From Ahaetulla prasina (taxonomy: Eukaryota > Chordata > Lepidosauria > Squamata > Colubridae): a DNA stretch of 64,000 bases. The notes under the pieces were generated by a model. The model was not told where the DNA came from. It did no database searches and was given only the letters and a program-made list of their open reading frames with translations. Position numbers and translations under genes: made by a program. The stretch lies in contig NC_080546.1 in assembly GCF_028640845.1 (NCBI RefSeq), forward strand, positions 71,249,863 to 71,313,862, in the 5' to 3' direction. This document shows, piece by piece, positions 11,151 to 22,060 of the stretch (position 1 is its first letter; the number at the start of each line of letters is the position of its first letter).

Positions 11151-11238
11151 CTTCCTTCCTTCCTTCCTTCCTTCCTTCCTTCCTTCCTTCCTTCCTTCCT
11201 TCCTTCCTTCCTTCCTTCCTTTTCTTTCTTTCTTTCCT
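11151..11238. repeat. (TTCC)n microsatellite
   Basis: A run of cttc/ttcc units, nearly pure for about 70 bp and then degrading to tttc units. It directly abuts the 5' (head) end of the SINE at 10885-11150. It makes spurious Lys-Glu-Gly-Arg repeat frames on the minus strand. Confidence 0.97.
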
Positions 11239-11289
11239 TCCCATAGAAAATGAAAGAGCATCAATGGTATAAATGTGTCTAGGCAGACA

Positions 11290-11675
11290 ATTTTGTTTGC
11301 CCTTAGAGAGCACACGTTACACCTTTGTTCTGTAACCTGCATCGATTGCCAGTTTATTTCCAAGTGCGTTTCAAGGTGCTCGTACTGACCTTTAGACCCA
11401 TACATGGCATGGATCAGGTTATTCGAGGAACCTCCTTTTCCCAATTACATTTCCTTGTCCCGCCAGCTCAGTTATTATTTATTGAATTTTAGAAGGGAGA
11501 TACTATAAGTCCCATCTTGAAAGAAGCTCTATCTGGAAAGATTTAGGCAGAATGCCTTTTCTGCTGTGGCTTCTACCTTCTGGAATATCATTTTCTCTGA
11601 GGCGAGGTTAGCCCATCTATGTTAGCCTTCAAGAAGGCTCTTGAATATGTTTTCCCCTGCATTCTCAGGTTTAGA
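11290..11675 (+). mobile_element. CR1-group LINE C-terminal remnant
   Basis: The plus-strand reading contains the standard CR1 C-terminal pattern (cagtttatttccaagtgcg encodes an FQVRFKVLVLTF-like core, followed by a HGMDQVIRGTSF-like segment). It then shows the 'RMPFLLWLLPSGISFSLR' stretch found near the CR1 stop. It is broken by stops. Confidence 0.6.
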
Positions 11676-11752
11676 ATAGAATAGAATAGAATAGAATAGA
11701 ATTTTTTATTGGCCAAGTGTGATTGGACACACAAGGAATTTGTCTTGGTGCA
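11672..11752 (-). mobile_element. L2-like LINE extreme 3' end with (AGAAT)n tail
   Basis: The reverse complement of ttggccaagtgtgattggac and caaggaatttgtcttggtgc matches the 3' termini of the elements at 26270-27292 and 50190-50793, including the (TTCTA)n tail. Only about 60 bp plus the tail repeat remain. Confidence 0.85.
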
Positions 11753-11803
11753 TATGTGTTTATTTTATTTATTTTTGATTATTTCAGATTATTATCAAGT
11801 TTG

Positions 11804-11843
11804 TAATAATAATAATAACAATAACAATAACAATAACAATAAC

Positions 11844-11896
<53 letters not shown>
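11804..11896. repeat. (AAT)n/(AAC)n compound microsatellite
   Basis: About 90 bp of AAT units with an interrupting block of AATAAC units. It gives spurious poly-Asn and poly-Ile frames. Confidence 0.97.
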
Positions 11897-11899
<3 letters not shown>

Positions 11900-11904
11900 T
11901 TGAT

Positions 11905-12055
11905 AATAATAATAAGAGCACCAGCATGCCTACCATTCCTGTCCTAATGTTCCCTTTGATTGTATCCAATTCGTATGGTTATTTCATGCTTATATATACT
12001 GTTACGTTTGACAAATAAATAAAATAAAATAAAAATAAAATAAATAAAAATAAAT
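11905..12055 (+). mobile_element. 3' UTR of L2/CR1-group LINE (same family as 18897-22060)
   Basis: The sequence ccagcatgcctaccattcc, gtcctaatgttccc, gcttatatatactgt and an AAATA-type tail matches the reverse complement of the 3' end of the LINE at 18897. Another copy lies at 44565-44967. Only the last 150 bp are present. Confidence 0.75.
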
Positions 12056-12314
12056 ATTGTATGCTGTCCATTGTCACATATTTTTCAGATTGGCTAATAT
12101 GCTAAATAAATAAAATAAAATAAAAACAAAGGAAGCACACTTTGTGGAAGTAGTTCCTATCTCAAATAGTGTTGTAAAGGAGTAGAATTTAGATATATTC
12201 CTAGGAGACATGAGAGTGAACCAGCAACACTACTTACTATATTAAAATGGTAAACCTTGGTTCAGTCCTAATTATGAACTGAAAATAATTTAGGATAGTT
12301 TCAGATATTAAGAT

Positions 12315-12473
12315 CAGTAGTGGATTTCAATTTTGTTTGCTACCAGTTCACTTGTGTGTGCATACAATACTTCTGCACATGTGCAGAGATGTCCGGACGG
12401 GTGGGCGGAGCCTCCTGCTGCCACCGCTACTAGTTCGCCCAATCCGAGGCAAACCGGTAGCAACCCACCACTG
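12315..12473. mobile_element. hAT-type MITE with perfect 8-bp target duplication
   Basis: 159 bp with ends cagtagtggattt and aacccaccactg. It is flanked on both sides by attaagat (12307-12314 and 12474-12481), a perfect 8-bp target duplication as made by hAT transposases. It belongs to the same family as 16961-17131 and 24560-24715. There is no coding capacity. Confidence 0.9.
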
Positions 12474-12481
12474 ATTAAGAT

Positions 12482-13404
12482 ATAACCCATTTTAATTACC
12501 TTTGCTTCATTCTATAGACAGATCCATTATTGTTCCTTTCTAAAATATTATCCTATTATTTTAGTTCTTAATTAAAGCACAATTAAGAGAAAAGCAATTG
12601 TCCATGCAATTTTTTTGCAAAAGGCTCTGTTTTCTAAACGGCTCTGTGGAGACTACAGAAAGCAAGCAGTAACATTTAAATTTTTTTAAAGCAAAGAACA
12701 GAGGATTAGATAGTTAAGATGATTTATGACAGAAATGTCTATAAAGGGGCCATTAGTTACCAATAAAGAATTTAAGTTAATGACCCAATGTTGTCCTAAT
12801 AGGAATGTTAAATTCTGCATCATCAATGAGATTTTTTTTTGCACCTCTGGAAATGAAGCAGTGTCAAAATAAAATCCACATTTGGAACATTTTACTGGAC
12901 AGCACATATATCCATTCTTTCAATGTTGAGCAGGGATGGTATTAATGTAATTGTATCTATTTTTAATACACATTGCACAAATTAAGATGACATCTTTTTC
13001 TTTACCAGGTTTGTACTATGGAATGCTATAGAAGACTCCAGACAAAACCTTTTAAGGGGAAAACTGTAAGCATTATTTTGCTTTCTCTCTATAACTCTTC
13101 TGTATAATTTATTTTACATCAATCATAGTTCATTATTATATAATCATACTGATGTATAAAACTGTATGTATAATTCTATTTCCTGCGTTGGATTCAGAAA
13201 AAACACCTATTTTAAATTAGAAGCTGAAGGGTGTAAAATTCAGAAGAGACAGTTAAGGTAATAACCGATACCAACAAGGGTACTTTGAAAGATGGAATTA
13301 TAAACAATTAATGGCAATGATGGTCATATATTAGAGTGTGCTTTTAAATAATATATAAAGAACATGACTGCAAGCTCTCTTGCCACCATAACTTATTTGT
13401 GGGT
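12482..13404. other. AT-rich DNA with one candidate exon
   Basis: No mobile-element ends or domain-bearing frames were recognised. The only structured segment is the splice-bounded stretch at 13009-13065. Confidence 0.5.
13009..13065 (+). other. candidate 57-bp exon of an unknown host gene
   Basis: A strong acceptor (catctttttctttaccag) precedes 57 bp (19 codons, frame-preserving) and a strong donor (AAAACT|gtaagc). Two frames are open: VCTMECYRRLQTKPFKGKT, and FVLWNAIEDSRQNLLRGK in the next frame. I do not recognise either. The short length and two open frames leave a decoy exon possible. Confidence 0.3.
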
Positions 13405-13745
13405 TTAATAACAGAATAACAGAGTTGGAAGGGACCTTAGAGGTCTTCTAGTCCAACCCCTGATCAAGCAGGAGAACCTATACCATTCCAGACAAATGGC
13501 TGACCAGTCTCTTCTTAAAAGCCTCTAGTGATGGAGCATCCACAACTTCTGAAAGCGAACTGTTCCACTGGTTAATTGTTCTCCTGTTGAGAAATTTCTC
13601 CTTAGTTCTAGATTGCTTCTCTTGATTAGTTTCTATCCATTGTTTGTTATCTTGCCTTCTGGTGCTTTGGAAAATAGGCTGACCTCCTCTTCTTTGTGGC
13701 AGCCAATCAAATATTGGAATATTCATTAGGTACAGTAGATGGTTA
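13405..13745 (-). mobile_element. CR1 LINE 3' end with ORF2 C-terminal codons
   Basis: The plus strand carries agagttggaagggacctta and agtccaacccctgatcaagc, the antisense CR1 3' end. The minus frame from 13750 reads RTINQWNSSLSEVVDAPSLE and AFKKRLVSHLSGMV, the canonical CR1 C-terminus. It is 5'-truncated. Confidence 0.9.
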
Positions 13746-14454
13746 ATCACTATGGGGATAAAATGCTAGGAAAAATAGGCCTTTAATCTTGTCTAGCAGG
13801 GCACGTCTTTTGCCCTATTGCATATTCATTTTAGATGTTTTGATTACTTTCATGTAGATGTAGTGTTTGAGAAAATCATAAAAAGGAATTACATGAATGA
13901 TGTGTTTTCTTCCAAACTTTTCTTATATTATATAAAAAAATTGTCTTTCATTACTGTCATGTTATTATTATTTTTGCTTCCCTGTCAAACTTCAAATACT
14001 TTCACACAGATGAAGACTGCAGTCATATGCACTCTAAATTATTGTAGTCAGTCTTCCTGGAAATTCGGTTATAAAGATGTGGAACAAGGTTAAAGTTCTG
14101 CCTGACTGTCAGAATAAGTAAGTAAACTGCTGAAGGAAACTTACAGGCTGAAACTGTAGAAGAACTGTGTCAATCCATGGAGTCTGATCTCACCTTTCTT
14201 CCTAATGAATTGTATTTCGTGGTCCGAAAAGATACTACCGTATTTCTTCTGATTTTCTGGATGAAGGAAATATAATGAAAATGCTTTCCAAATTCCTAAG
14301 AGCCATGTAGCACACTGCATCCCAAATGCAATACTAAAGAGGAAAGCAAAACTAGCCAAAATCAAACAGGTGCATGGATTTACCTTTTGGCACCTTGGTT
14401 ATAACAATTCTTTCCCTCTACAGGTTTGAGTTCTGCCCTTATATTAGAGGATAA
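13746..14454. other. AT-rich DNA, nothing recognised
   Basis: Contains short frames only, including a 91-codon plus frame at 13818-14093 and a 74-codon minus frame at 14141-14365 without identifiable motifs. Neither has splice or promoter context that I can support. Confidence 0.45.
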
Positions 14455-14847
14455 AAGTGAGCGTGCATGCGCATGCAGGGCCTCAAGTGCCAAAAAGGGA
14501 GCACTTCGCGTTGCTCATCAAGGCTGCCTAGGAGCTGCCTAGGGGGCATGTGCGCACCGGATAAGGTACTTCTGGTTTCCAGCACACTCATGCCAGCTAG
14601 CAAGCCTTCCGGTTATTGCCACGCATGCGCATGTACCAATCAGCTGGCCAATGTGCATGCTCACGCCGGAAAACAGAAGACCTGCTCTTCTGGTTTCCAG
14701 CACTGCAGCATGAACAAAGGCCAGCTGATCAGCGCATGTGCATGCCTACCAGAAACCCAGAAGAGGAACGGCCGATGCTGTGCGTGATAGGCAACATGGC
14801 TCCGTGTGCCATTTCGGGCACATGTGCCATAAGTTCGCCATCACAGT
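14455..14847. mobile_element. GC-rich hAT-like non-autonomous element, one clear end
   Basis: The right end, read in reverse complement, begins ctgtgatggcgaacttatgg, followed by cacatgtgcccg. This is the widespread hAT end type 'gtgatggcgaac...tggcac'. The interior is CpG-rich with repeated gcgcatgc motifs and an internal duplication ('ttctggtttccagcac' at about 14569 and 14690). The left end is unclear, so the boundary is approximate. Confidence 0.6.
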
Positions 14848-16952
14848 AGTAGACAATTTCAAATCAGTATGATTCAGGACCATTTCACAAAAACTCCAGT
14901 ATCTTGGTTTCTCAAAAGAAGTGCTTTTAATGATGGGGCATCAGTGTGCATTTAGTGCACTTTAACAACATATTAAAGATTTGGAAATCCAAGAAGATTG
15001 GGTTGCTGTTCCTAAGAATATTTACTATAGAAGCCAAAGTCCTCTCTTTTAAATCAGCAAGGTATTTGTGTCAAATAACCCTCCCAGAAATCCGAAGGAC
15101 ACTAACCTTAGCACCCTGCAGTGCACTTCCCACAGCAGTTTTGGAGTAGCAATACAAAAGAAATATCTTATGAGCTGAGACTGTGCTCTGGGGACAAGGG
15201 GCCATTGAAACTGTAGCTCACATCATGCTATACTCCATCTTGTTATAAGGATTCACAGACTCAATTTATAACACCTTACCTAATAAAATATCCAGGAAAT
15301 ACTGACCCTTTTTTTTTTACATGCAACTACTGTTATCAGATCAGTATGAAGTAGTTTCTATGAATGTGGCCAAATTCCGCTATGTTATAGGTAAAATTAG
15401 GCAAACGTTAACTGCCCACTGTTAATCCACCACCAGTCACAATATATTATTTTCTCTGTCTTTTATTTATTTTTATTATTGTTTTAATGCTTTATTTGTT
15501 GGTCTGTGATCGTAAAAAAGATTGATCGCTTGGTGGGTTGGAATTAAAAATATTAAAAATAAATAACTCATACCACTAGAAAAAACAGCCCTAATTTAGC
15601 GACTACCATTGGGACTGGCAACTTGGTCATTAAGCAAAGGAGTCACTGTGTGAATTGCAATTATGTTTATGATTTTCCTTCAGATTTCCTTTGCTTTACA
15701 TACCTGTGAAGATCATATCTGTGAGGGCTGGTCATAAAAGTCATTACTTTTTCACTGTTTTTACTATGGGGATTACTTGTAAAATAAAATGGCACACAAT
15801 CAAAATGGAAGTCCAATGATCTTAGCTTCATCTGGCCAACATGAATATTACAGATATATATTTCATAAAGCTTCATAGTTTCTGGACCTGCTTTTGCTGT
15901 CACCACCAGAATCCTTCTTTAATGCTAGCTCTTCTGGAAAACAGGAATCCAACTAAAGTGTCATGTTGCATTGAGTAAAAAGGCAGTATGAATTGATCCA
16001 ACTATGTTAACAAGATTCCATTACCTGATGTAATGTGGTAGTTTTCCAATGATGCATAAATCATGACAATATTTAGATGTTATTGTGACTGAAAAACCAG
16101 GAGAATATATGTACATTTTTGTTTTAATTTCATGTTTTTTAGATGCATGGATTTGTTTTATCAACTCGTATATTGTATTGTCCAAATATAGTTTTTATAT
16201 ATACATACAGTGTTAACTCATATCTGTGTATGTATGTACAATGTGTTTTATTAGAATATTATATCAGTGACTGCATGACCTCTGTAGATGCCATATTCGA
16301 AATAAATAAAACAATAAATAAATAAACAGGCTACCTGACAAATCTAGGTGGCTTACAAACAATAATTATTAGGTCTGAAATATCAATGGAAAAGAAAATA
16401 TTGTAAAAACAACTAACAAATTACTAAATATAAAATAAGATTATTGGAGAAGACAATCTTCCCCTTTACAAAATAGCAGGACAAGAACTGGAATGTATGT
16501 GTATTTTTCTGATTGGTACAGTTATGGATAATCTTTTCAGTTTGTAAGAATTATTAGGACACCCTATAGATTCAGCACTTTTATGCTTGATGCCTAAATG
16601 AAAAACATAGTGAAACCAGCAAGATGCAGGAATATTATGTAGAGATAACAGCACTAGAATCCCCAGTGAGAAGAACAGGAACAGAAGTGAGATTAGCTAT
16701 ATTGCTGCTCGTTTTTCACACTGACTAGCAAAGCAAAGAATACATTGCATGAGATTACATCTTATGAAAACTATTCAGCAATATAAAACTCTTTGTATTT
16801 TTACTGCAATGAAGTTGAACATCAAGAGTTTCCAATTCAAAATAAATGACCTTAAGTGATTCCTTTGTTCAAGTCCTAGTCTGAGAATTCAACCTTGCTA
16901 CATTAGATATTTATAGCAAAACTAGGCTATAACCCAATAATATATTGGGTTT
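14848..16952. other. AT-rich DNA without recognisable genes
   Basis: About 2.1 kb. It contains T- and A-rich runs and an AAATA/AATAA simple repeat at about 16301-16326. Frames are short, and no repeat-family signature or splice-bounded exon was found. Confidence 0.45.
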
Positions 16953-16960
16953 GATTGAGC

Positions 16961-17131
16961 CAGAGGTAGATTCTATTTACCTTTACTACTGGTTCGCAAC
17001 AGGAGCGCGCACACACGCTTCTGCACATGCGCAGATCACCAAATATGATATCAGGGTGGGTGGGCAGAGCCTCCTGCTGCTTTTACTAGCAGTTTGCAAG
17101 AATGGGGAGAACTGGGAGCAACCCACCACTG
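16961..17131. mobile_element. hAT-type MITE with perfect 8-bp target duplication
   Basis: 171 bp with ends cagaggtagattcta and acccaccactg. It is flanked by gattgagc at 16953-16960 and 17132-17139. The body shares the 'tttactactggttcgcaac', 'ctgcacatgcgcagatcacc' and 'gggtgggcagagcctcctgc' blocks with 12315 and 24560. Confidence 0.92.
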
Positions 17132-17139
17132 GATTGAGC

Positions 17140-18104
17140 TAAAACCGATTAAATTATTCAAAATCCCAATGTTTGAGGAAAAAAATACTCATGTGCAAAA
17201 TCCTTTCTAAATCATTAAATTAACTCTATCTATCCAATTTAGAAAATGTGTTAAATTTGTTGACTCAGTTCAATTGTTTTTGAATAAAATCAAATCATTG
17301 TACAAACTGTAACTTTCAATCTTACGATTAACCCCACCTCCCAAAACAAAAGCAAAAACAAAACTCCCTCCAAGTTGGAAACATCCTCTTTATTTTCCTA
17401 CAATAATAATAAAAAAGAGAAAATACTCTCCCCTTAAAAAAAGAGGAATAGTTTGGTGATATGTCCATAGGTAATATGCAGATTTTCACATTCAACTTGT
17501 AAGATGAAGTTGCTTCTAAATAGAGGGTTTTCTGTAGCAATCTCCAGAAAGGTATACTGGGGAGGTTTCAAATTATTACCATAACAAATCTGATATAAAA
17601 AGCTGAAGCTATATACAATTCCTTAATTTGTACAGAGACTTGAGAAAATTTAGATTTTAACACCTTGGTCTCTCATGTCTTGTTCTACTATACTTTGAAC
17701 AATGCAATGGCTATAGAAAGTCTACACAAACCTGTTTGAAGAGAATTGGCAACTGGCAGATAACCTGAAAGTATTCTACTGTAGGTTTGAGAGAAAATCA
17801 AGGTGATCAACTATTGTTACCCTCCCCATCTCAGACCCACTAACAATAGTCAAATCTCCTACACCTAACTCCATTCCTCTGAGGCCCTATCTCTGATGAT
17901 CCTAGAAAAAGGTGCAAGATCTATTTCATAGACAAAAGATTGGAAAAGCACTAGGCGAAGTTACAAGGAGAAACTACTCCTTGCTTGAAAGTCTGTGTCT
18001 GTCCATACTTGTAGTTGGAGGATAAGCTTTTTGACAGATAGAAAGCAGCCTATAAGGATGGCACATTTTGCCTTGGGAATCTTTGCTCATTCAAGTGGGG
18101 AAAA
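17140..18104. other. unassigned AT-rich DNA
   Basis: No gene or element ends recognised. A/T runs only. Confidence 0.45.
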
Positions 18105-18300
18105 GTGTCAGATTGCAAACGGATCTCCTGTGCACAGTCTTCTTTAAGTCACCCACAGATTTTCAATTGGATTCTAGTATGGGCTCTGATTGGGCCATTC
18201 CAAAACTTTGATTGGGCTATTCCAAAACTTTGGCCAAAAAGTTCAACCTTGGTCTCACCTTATTTTCCCGTATGCTTTTGTCAGACTTGCTGAAGGTTTT
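18105..18300 (-). mobile_element. Tc1-type transposase remnant
   Basis: The minus strand encodes a motif like VLEWPxQSxxLxPIENLWV, the conserved Tc1 (DD34E) transposase stretch before the catalytic Glu. About 22 bp of it are tandemly duplicated (aaagttttggaatagcccaa and its near copy). Only this C-terminal portion is seen. It is decayed. Confidence 0.6.
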
Positions 18301-18419
18301 TGCAAGCTTGAATGTTTTTCTTTGTAAGAATAGGCTTCTGTCTTGCACATTTATGTAATTTAAAATTTAAAATGTAATTTAAAATTTAAAATTTAAAATT
18401 ACATAAATTTTATCGATTT

Positions 18420-18623
18420 TAAATTTTTTACTAATTTTAAATGGGGTTTTGGTTTTTATAAATTTTTAAAGTTCTAGGCTAATTATAATAAGTTTTTTAA
18501 CTTGCATTTTAAATTGTATACTGTAGTGTCTGTATTTTATTGTTGCCTGTACACCGCCCTGAGTCCTTCAGGAGAAGGGCGGTATAAAAATCAAATAAAT
18601 AATAATAATAATAATAATAATAA
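18420..18623 (+). mobile_element. CR1 LINE 3' end
   Basis: The sense sequence gtacaccgccctgagtcctt, then ggagaagggcggtataaaaa and tcaaataaat followed by (AAT)n, is the 3' terminus of the CR1 subfamily whose long copy lies at 33617-36865 in antisense. The small hairpin formed by accgccct/agggcggt is a conserved feature of this tail. Confidence 0.85.
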
Positions 18624-18659
18624 CCCTACCCCACAGTCCAGGCATATGAAGATGCAGGA

Positions 18660-18896
18660 AATTGTTGTTGTTTTTTTGTCACAGCAGTATATACAAGTAC
18701 AAGCACGAAACAATCATACAACATATAAGCGTATATACAATGAAAGGAAACAATAGGACAGGAACGGTAGGCACTTTTGTGCACTTATGCATGCCCTTAC
18801 AAACATGAGTTGACTCAACTCCTAAACCTAGCTGCCATGACATTGAGCAGTTTTTTAACTGCTGCAAAAATAATCTGTAAAACTGCTCTTGGAAGA
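18660..18896 (-). mobile_element. 5'-truncated 3' end of L2/CR1-group LINE
   Basis: The sequence tttgtcacagcagtatatac, aataggacaggaacggtagg and gcacttatgcatgccctta parallels the 3' UTR of the adjoining LINE at 18897-22060. It is therefore a second, short copy of the same family in the same orientation, immediately downstream of it. Confidence 0.75.
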
Positions 18897-19059
18897 TTTT
18901 TATTTATTTATTTATTTATTTTTGTCGCACAGTATATATAAGCATAAACATGAAACAACTATACAGCACATAAGCATATATGAGTATGAGTATGTAATAA
19001 CTATATTAATTGGATATAACAAAGGAAAACAATAGGACAGGAACCATAGGCATGTTCGT

Positions 19060-21800
19060 GCTCTTATGCATGCCCCTTACAAACCTCTTAGTAATGGGGT
19101 GAGGTCAATGGTAGATAGTTTTTGGTTGAAGCTTTGGGGATTTTGGGAAGAGACCACAGCATCAGGTAGTGTATTCCAAGCATTAACAACTCTGTTACTG
19201 AAGTCATATTTTCTGCAATCAAGATTGGAGCGGTTAACATTAAGCTTAAATCTATTGTGTGCTCGTGTATTGTTGCAATTGAGGCTGAAGTAGTCTTTGA
19301 CAGGAAGGACATTGTACTAGATGATTCTATGAGTTAAACTCAGGTCATGTCGAAGGCGGCGTAGTTCTAAATTTTCTAAATCCAGGCTTTCAAGTCTGGT
19401 GGCATAAGGTATTTTGTTGTATTCAGAGGAGTGGAGAACTCTTCTCATAAAATATTTCTGGACACGTTCAATTGTATTGATGTCAGAAATGTGGTATGGG
19501 TTTCAAACAGTTGAGCTGTATTCAAGAATTGGTCTAGCAAATGTTTTATATGCTCTGGTTAGTAGTGTAGTGTTTTTGGAGAAGAAGCTATGCAAGATTA
19601 GGTTTACAACTTTTAAAGCCTTTTTTGCGATGTAGTTACATTGGGCTTTGGCACTTAGATCATTTGATATGAAATCTCCAAGATCTTTAACAGGGTGGGG
19701 GTCATCTGTAAGGTAATGTCCATCAAGTTTGTACTTAGTGTTTAGGTTCTTTTTTCCAATATGTAAGACTGAGCATTTGCTGATTGAGATTTGGAGTTGC
19801 CAAGTTTTAGACCATTCATATAAGAAATCCAGGTCTTTTTGGAAGATATCTGTATTGTTGGTGGTGTTAAATAGTTTGACATCGTCAGCAAAGAGAACAC
19901 AATCACTTGTAATGTGGTCACAGAGATCATTTATGTATAATATGAAGAGTGTTGGTCCAAGAACGCTGCCTTGGGAATGCCACTTTTAACGGGAACAGGG
20001 TTTGATAGAGAATTGCCAATTTTGACCACTTGTTGTCTGTTTGATAGAAAAGCTGTTATCCAATTGTGGAGGGGTCCTGAGATGCCATAGGATTTTAGTT
20101 TTAGGAGAAGTTTATCATGTACCACTGAGTTGAAGGCTTTACAGAAGTCTATGTAGATTGCATCTATTGCTTTGCCTTGATCAAGATTTGTAGTCCATAT
20201 GTTTTTCAGTGAAGAAGTTGTAAATTACATGATAATTTTTTTCTGAAACCAAATTGTTTATTGTTTTTGTTGTTTGTTTCTAGGTGGAGGGTAATGGATT
20301 GGTTGATGATAGATTCCATTACTTTGCAGGTGACACAACAAAGAGAGATAGGTCTGTAATTTTCAGCTAGGCTGGGGTCTCCTTTTTTGAAGATAGGGAT
20401 GACCGTGGCAAGTGACCAAAGTTTGGAAAGGGAACTGGTCATGAAAGCTTTTTCAAAAATTATGTTTAGGGGTTCTGCTATATTAGTGGAAATCTTTTTT
20501 AAGAAGTATGCACATAGTCCATCTGGTCCAATTGATAGGGATGGTTTCAGTTTGCGAAGAGCTTTTTCAACATTATCTTCTGTGAAATCTATGTGTGTTA
20601 GGTCGTTGCACTCATTGTTGGTACGATTTGGGAATGTTGGGTATAAGTCATTACTATTAACAAAGACTGTGCCAAAGAATGTGTTGAAGAGGTTTGCTTT
20701 AACTGTTTCATCGTTACATTCTTTACCGTTAGAATTTTTTAGTGGTGGGATGGATCTCGAGTCTTTAAGTTTGTTGTTTACAAAATTATAAAAAGCATGA
20801 TTGGAATTTGTGCGCAAGAGGTCTTCTTGCTTGGTGTGGTAATTGGTGCATTCAGTTTTTATTTGATTGCATATATTTTTGTAGCAGTTTTTGAAATTTG
20901 CTACATAGCCCTTTTTGTTTCTTCTCCAGAGGTTGTTTTTTTTTGGATTGAAGCTTTTTTATTGATATGGGTAATTTGTTTTTTTCTGATTTTGGTGGTG
21001 GTTTGTGGTACATATAGTTTAATGACTCTATTGACTTCAAGTAGGAAAACTCTATAGTGGTCTTCAGCAGTGATACAGATTGAGAATAGATTTTGCCAGT
21101 CAAGAAATGAGAGGTCATAGTTTATAAGGTCATAGTTGGCTTTTTTGAAATTGTAGTTTGGAATACCATTATTATGACGATTTTTGTAAGCCGTATATTG
21201 AGACAAAAGTCTATCATGCTGTGGTAGCTGTTGGAAAAGGGTTCTTTTATTTGTAGTCCCTAAAATGAGTTTTTGTTGTTGTAGAAGATGAGGTCAAGGC
21301 AGTTGTTTAGTCTTGTATTGTTTGTTACTAGTTGTTCTAGACCAAGGCTTGTAACAGCGTTGTATAGGATAGTATGGATGGGTTCAGTTGTATATTCATT
21401 TGTTATACAGTTAATAGAAGGTAGATTAAGGTCACCCAAGAAGATTAGAGGATATGAGCAAGAGGTAGCCCATGATAGTAGTGTGATTAACTTGTCTGCA
21501 TGAGCGATGTCGTAGTCAGGGGCTCTGTAGCATAGTAAGAATTGAAGTGTGATGTTAAGGGACAAGTCGCATACAATAGTCTCAGGAAGAGAAAGTTTTT
21601 GTGTAACTTGAATATTCTGCAGGTTTCGCGATCTGACCAAAAAACATGATACTCTTTGTTTGAAATAATGGAGTCAGGGAGGGATGAGTTCAGCAATGTT
21701 TCGCAAACAAATATAATATCAAATGTACCAATGTTTAACAAGAGGATAAATTCAGGTAATTTATTTACAATGCTTCTTGCATTTATCAATTTGCATTTAA
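19060..21800 (-). pseudogene. LINE ORF2: endonuclease and reverse transcriptase (frameshifted)
   Basis: ORF2 nicks target DNA and primes reverse transcription there. Reading from high to low coordinates: the APE-type endonuclease begins INARSIVNKLPEFILLLN (21789) and contains IFVCETLLNSSLPDS and IFLGDLNLPSINCI. A linker follows. RT blocks include LKPSLSIGPDGLCAYFLKK, LWSLATVIPIFKKGDPSLAE, NYRPISLCCV, QFGFRKKLS and the FADD box (19881-19892). The largest single open piece is 203 codons (20817-20206). At least five frame changes occur. The C-terminal region runs to about 19060. Confidence 0.88.
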
Positions 21801-21854
21801 GATCTGCAGTGTTTGGTGTAGAGGAAGTAAGGGGCGTGCGTATCTAGTTTTGAA

Positions 21855-22060
21855 TGATAGTTGGTTGGGGGTTATGTATGATGGGTGGGGGTGTTTGGAA
21901 GTTGGATGGTTGTTCAACATTTGGTTGACCAATGGATGGTTGAGCTTTGGATGGTTGGAGATTTTGCATAGGTGGTTGGAGGTTGGTTGGTTGAACATCG
22001 GTTGGTTGAGCAAAGGTTGGTTGAACAAAGGTCAGTTGAACATTGGTCGGTTGACCAATT
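21855..22060. repeat. degenerate minisatellite encoding Asn-Gln-Pro repeats at the LINE 5' end
   Basis: About 200 bp made of imperfect units of roughly 15-20 bp around ggttggttgaacaaaggt. On the minus strand one frame reads MFNQPLLNQPMFNQPTSN and on through NHPKLNHPLVNQ; another reads STDLCSTNLCSTNRCSTNQ. It lies immediately upstream of the endonuclease of the LINE, so it may be that element's 5' UTR or ORF1-like region. Confidence 0.8.

Larger units (their letters stand above)
18897..22060 (-). mobile_element. near full-length L2/CR1-group LINE
   Basis: About 3.1 kb on the minus strand with a (TTTA)n tail at the 18.9-kb end (aaataaataaat in sense). It carries endonuclease, reverse transcriptase with the Phe-Ala-Asp-Asp box at 19881-19892, and a C-terminal region. 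Frames change several times, so it is not active as written. Three 3'-end copies of the same family occur in the window (11905, 18660, 44565). It belongs to the Jockey superfamily (L2/CR1/Rex1); the exact clade is not fixed by eye. Confidence 0.88.

Noticed and set aside
11041..11444. Frames encoding Lys-Glu-Gly-Arg repeats, resembling a repeat protein
   Set aside because: They are translations of the (TTCC)n microsatellite at 11151-11238.
11709..11969. Poly-Asn and poly-Ile frames
   Set aside because: Translation of the AAT/AAC microsatellite.
14467..14849. 106-codon cysteine-rich plus frame, toxin-like at first glance
   Set aside because: It lies inside the CpG-rich hAT-like element with gcatgc repeats, has no signal peptide and no conserved cysteine spacing. 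The cysteines come from repeated tgc/tgt in gcatgcgc motifs.
20387..21057. Plus-strand frames of 134 and 86 codons opposite the LINE
   Set aside because: They are antisense shadows of the LINE reverse transcriptase read on the minus strand. Hydrophobic runs come from T-rich antisense codons.
21842..22060. Possible CRISPR-like or satellite array (repeated ggttggttgaac)
   Set aside because: Units are degenerate, contiguous and without spacers. It fits a minisatellite at the LINE 5' end.
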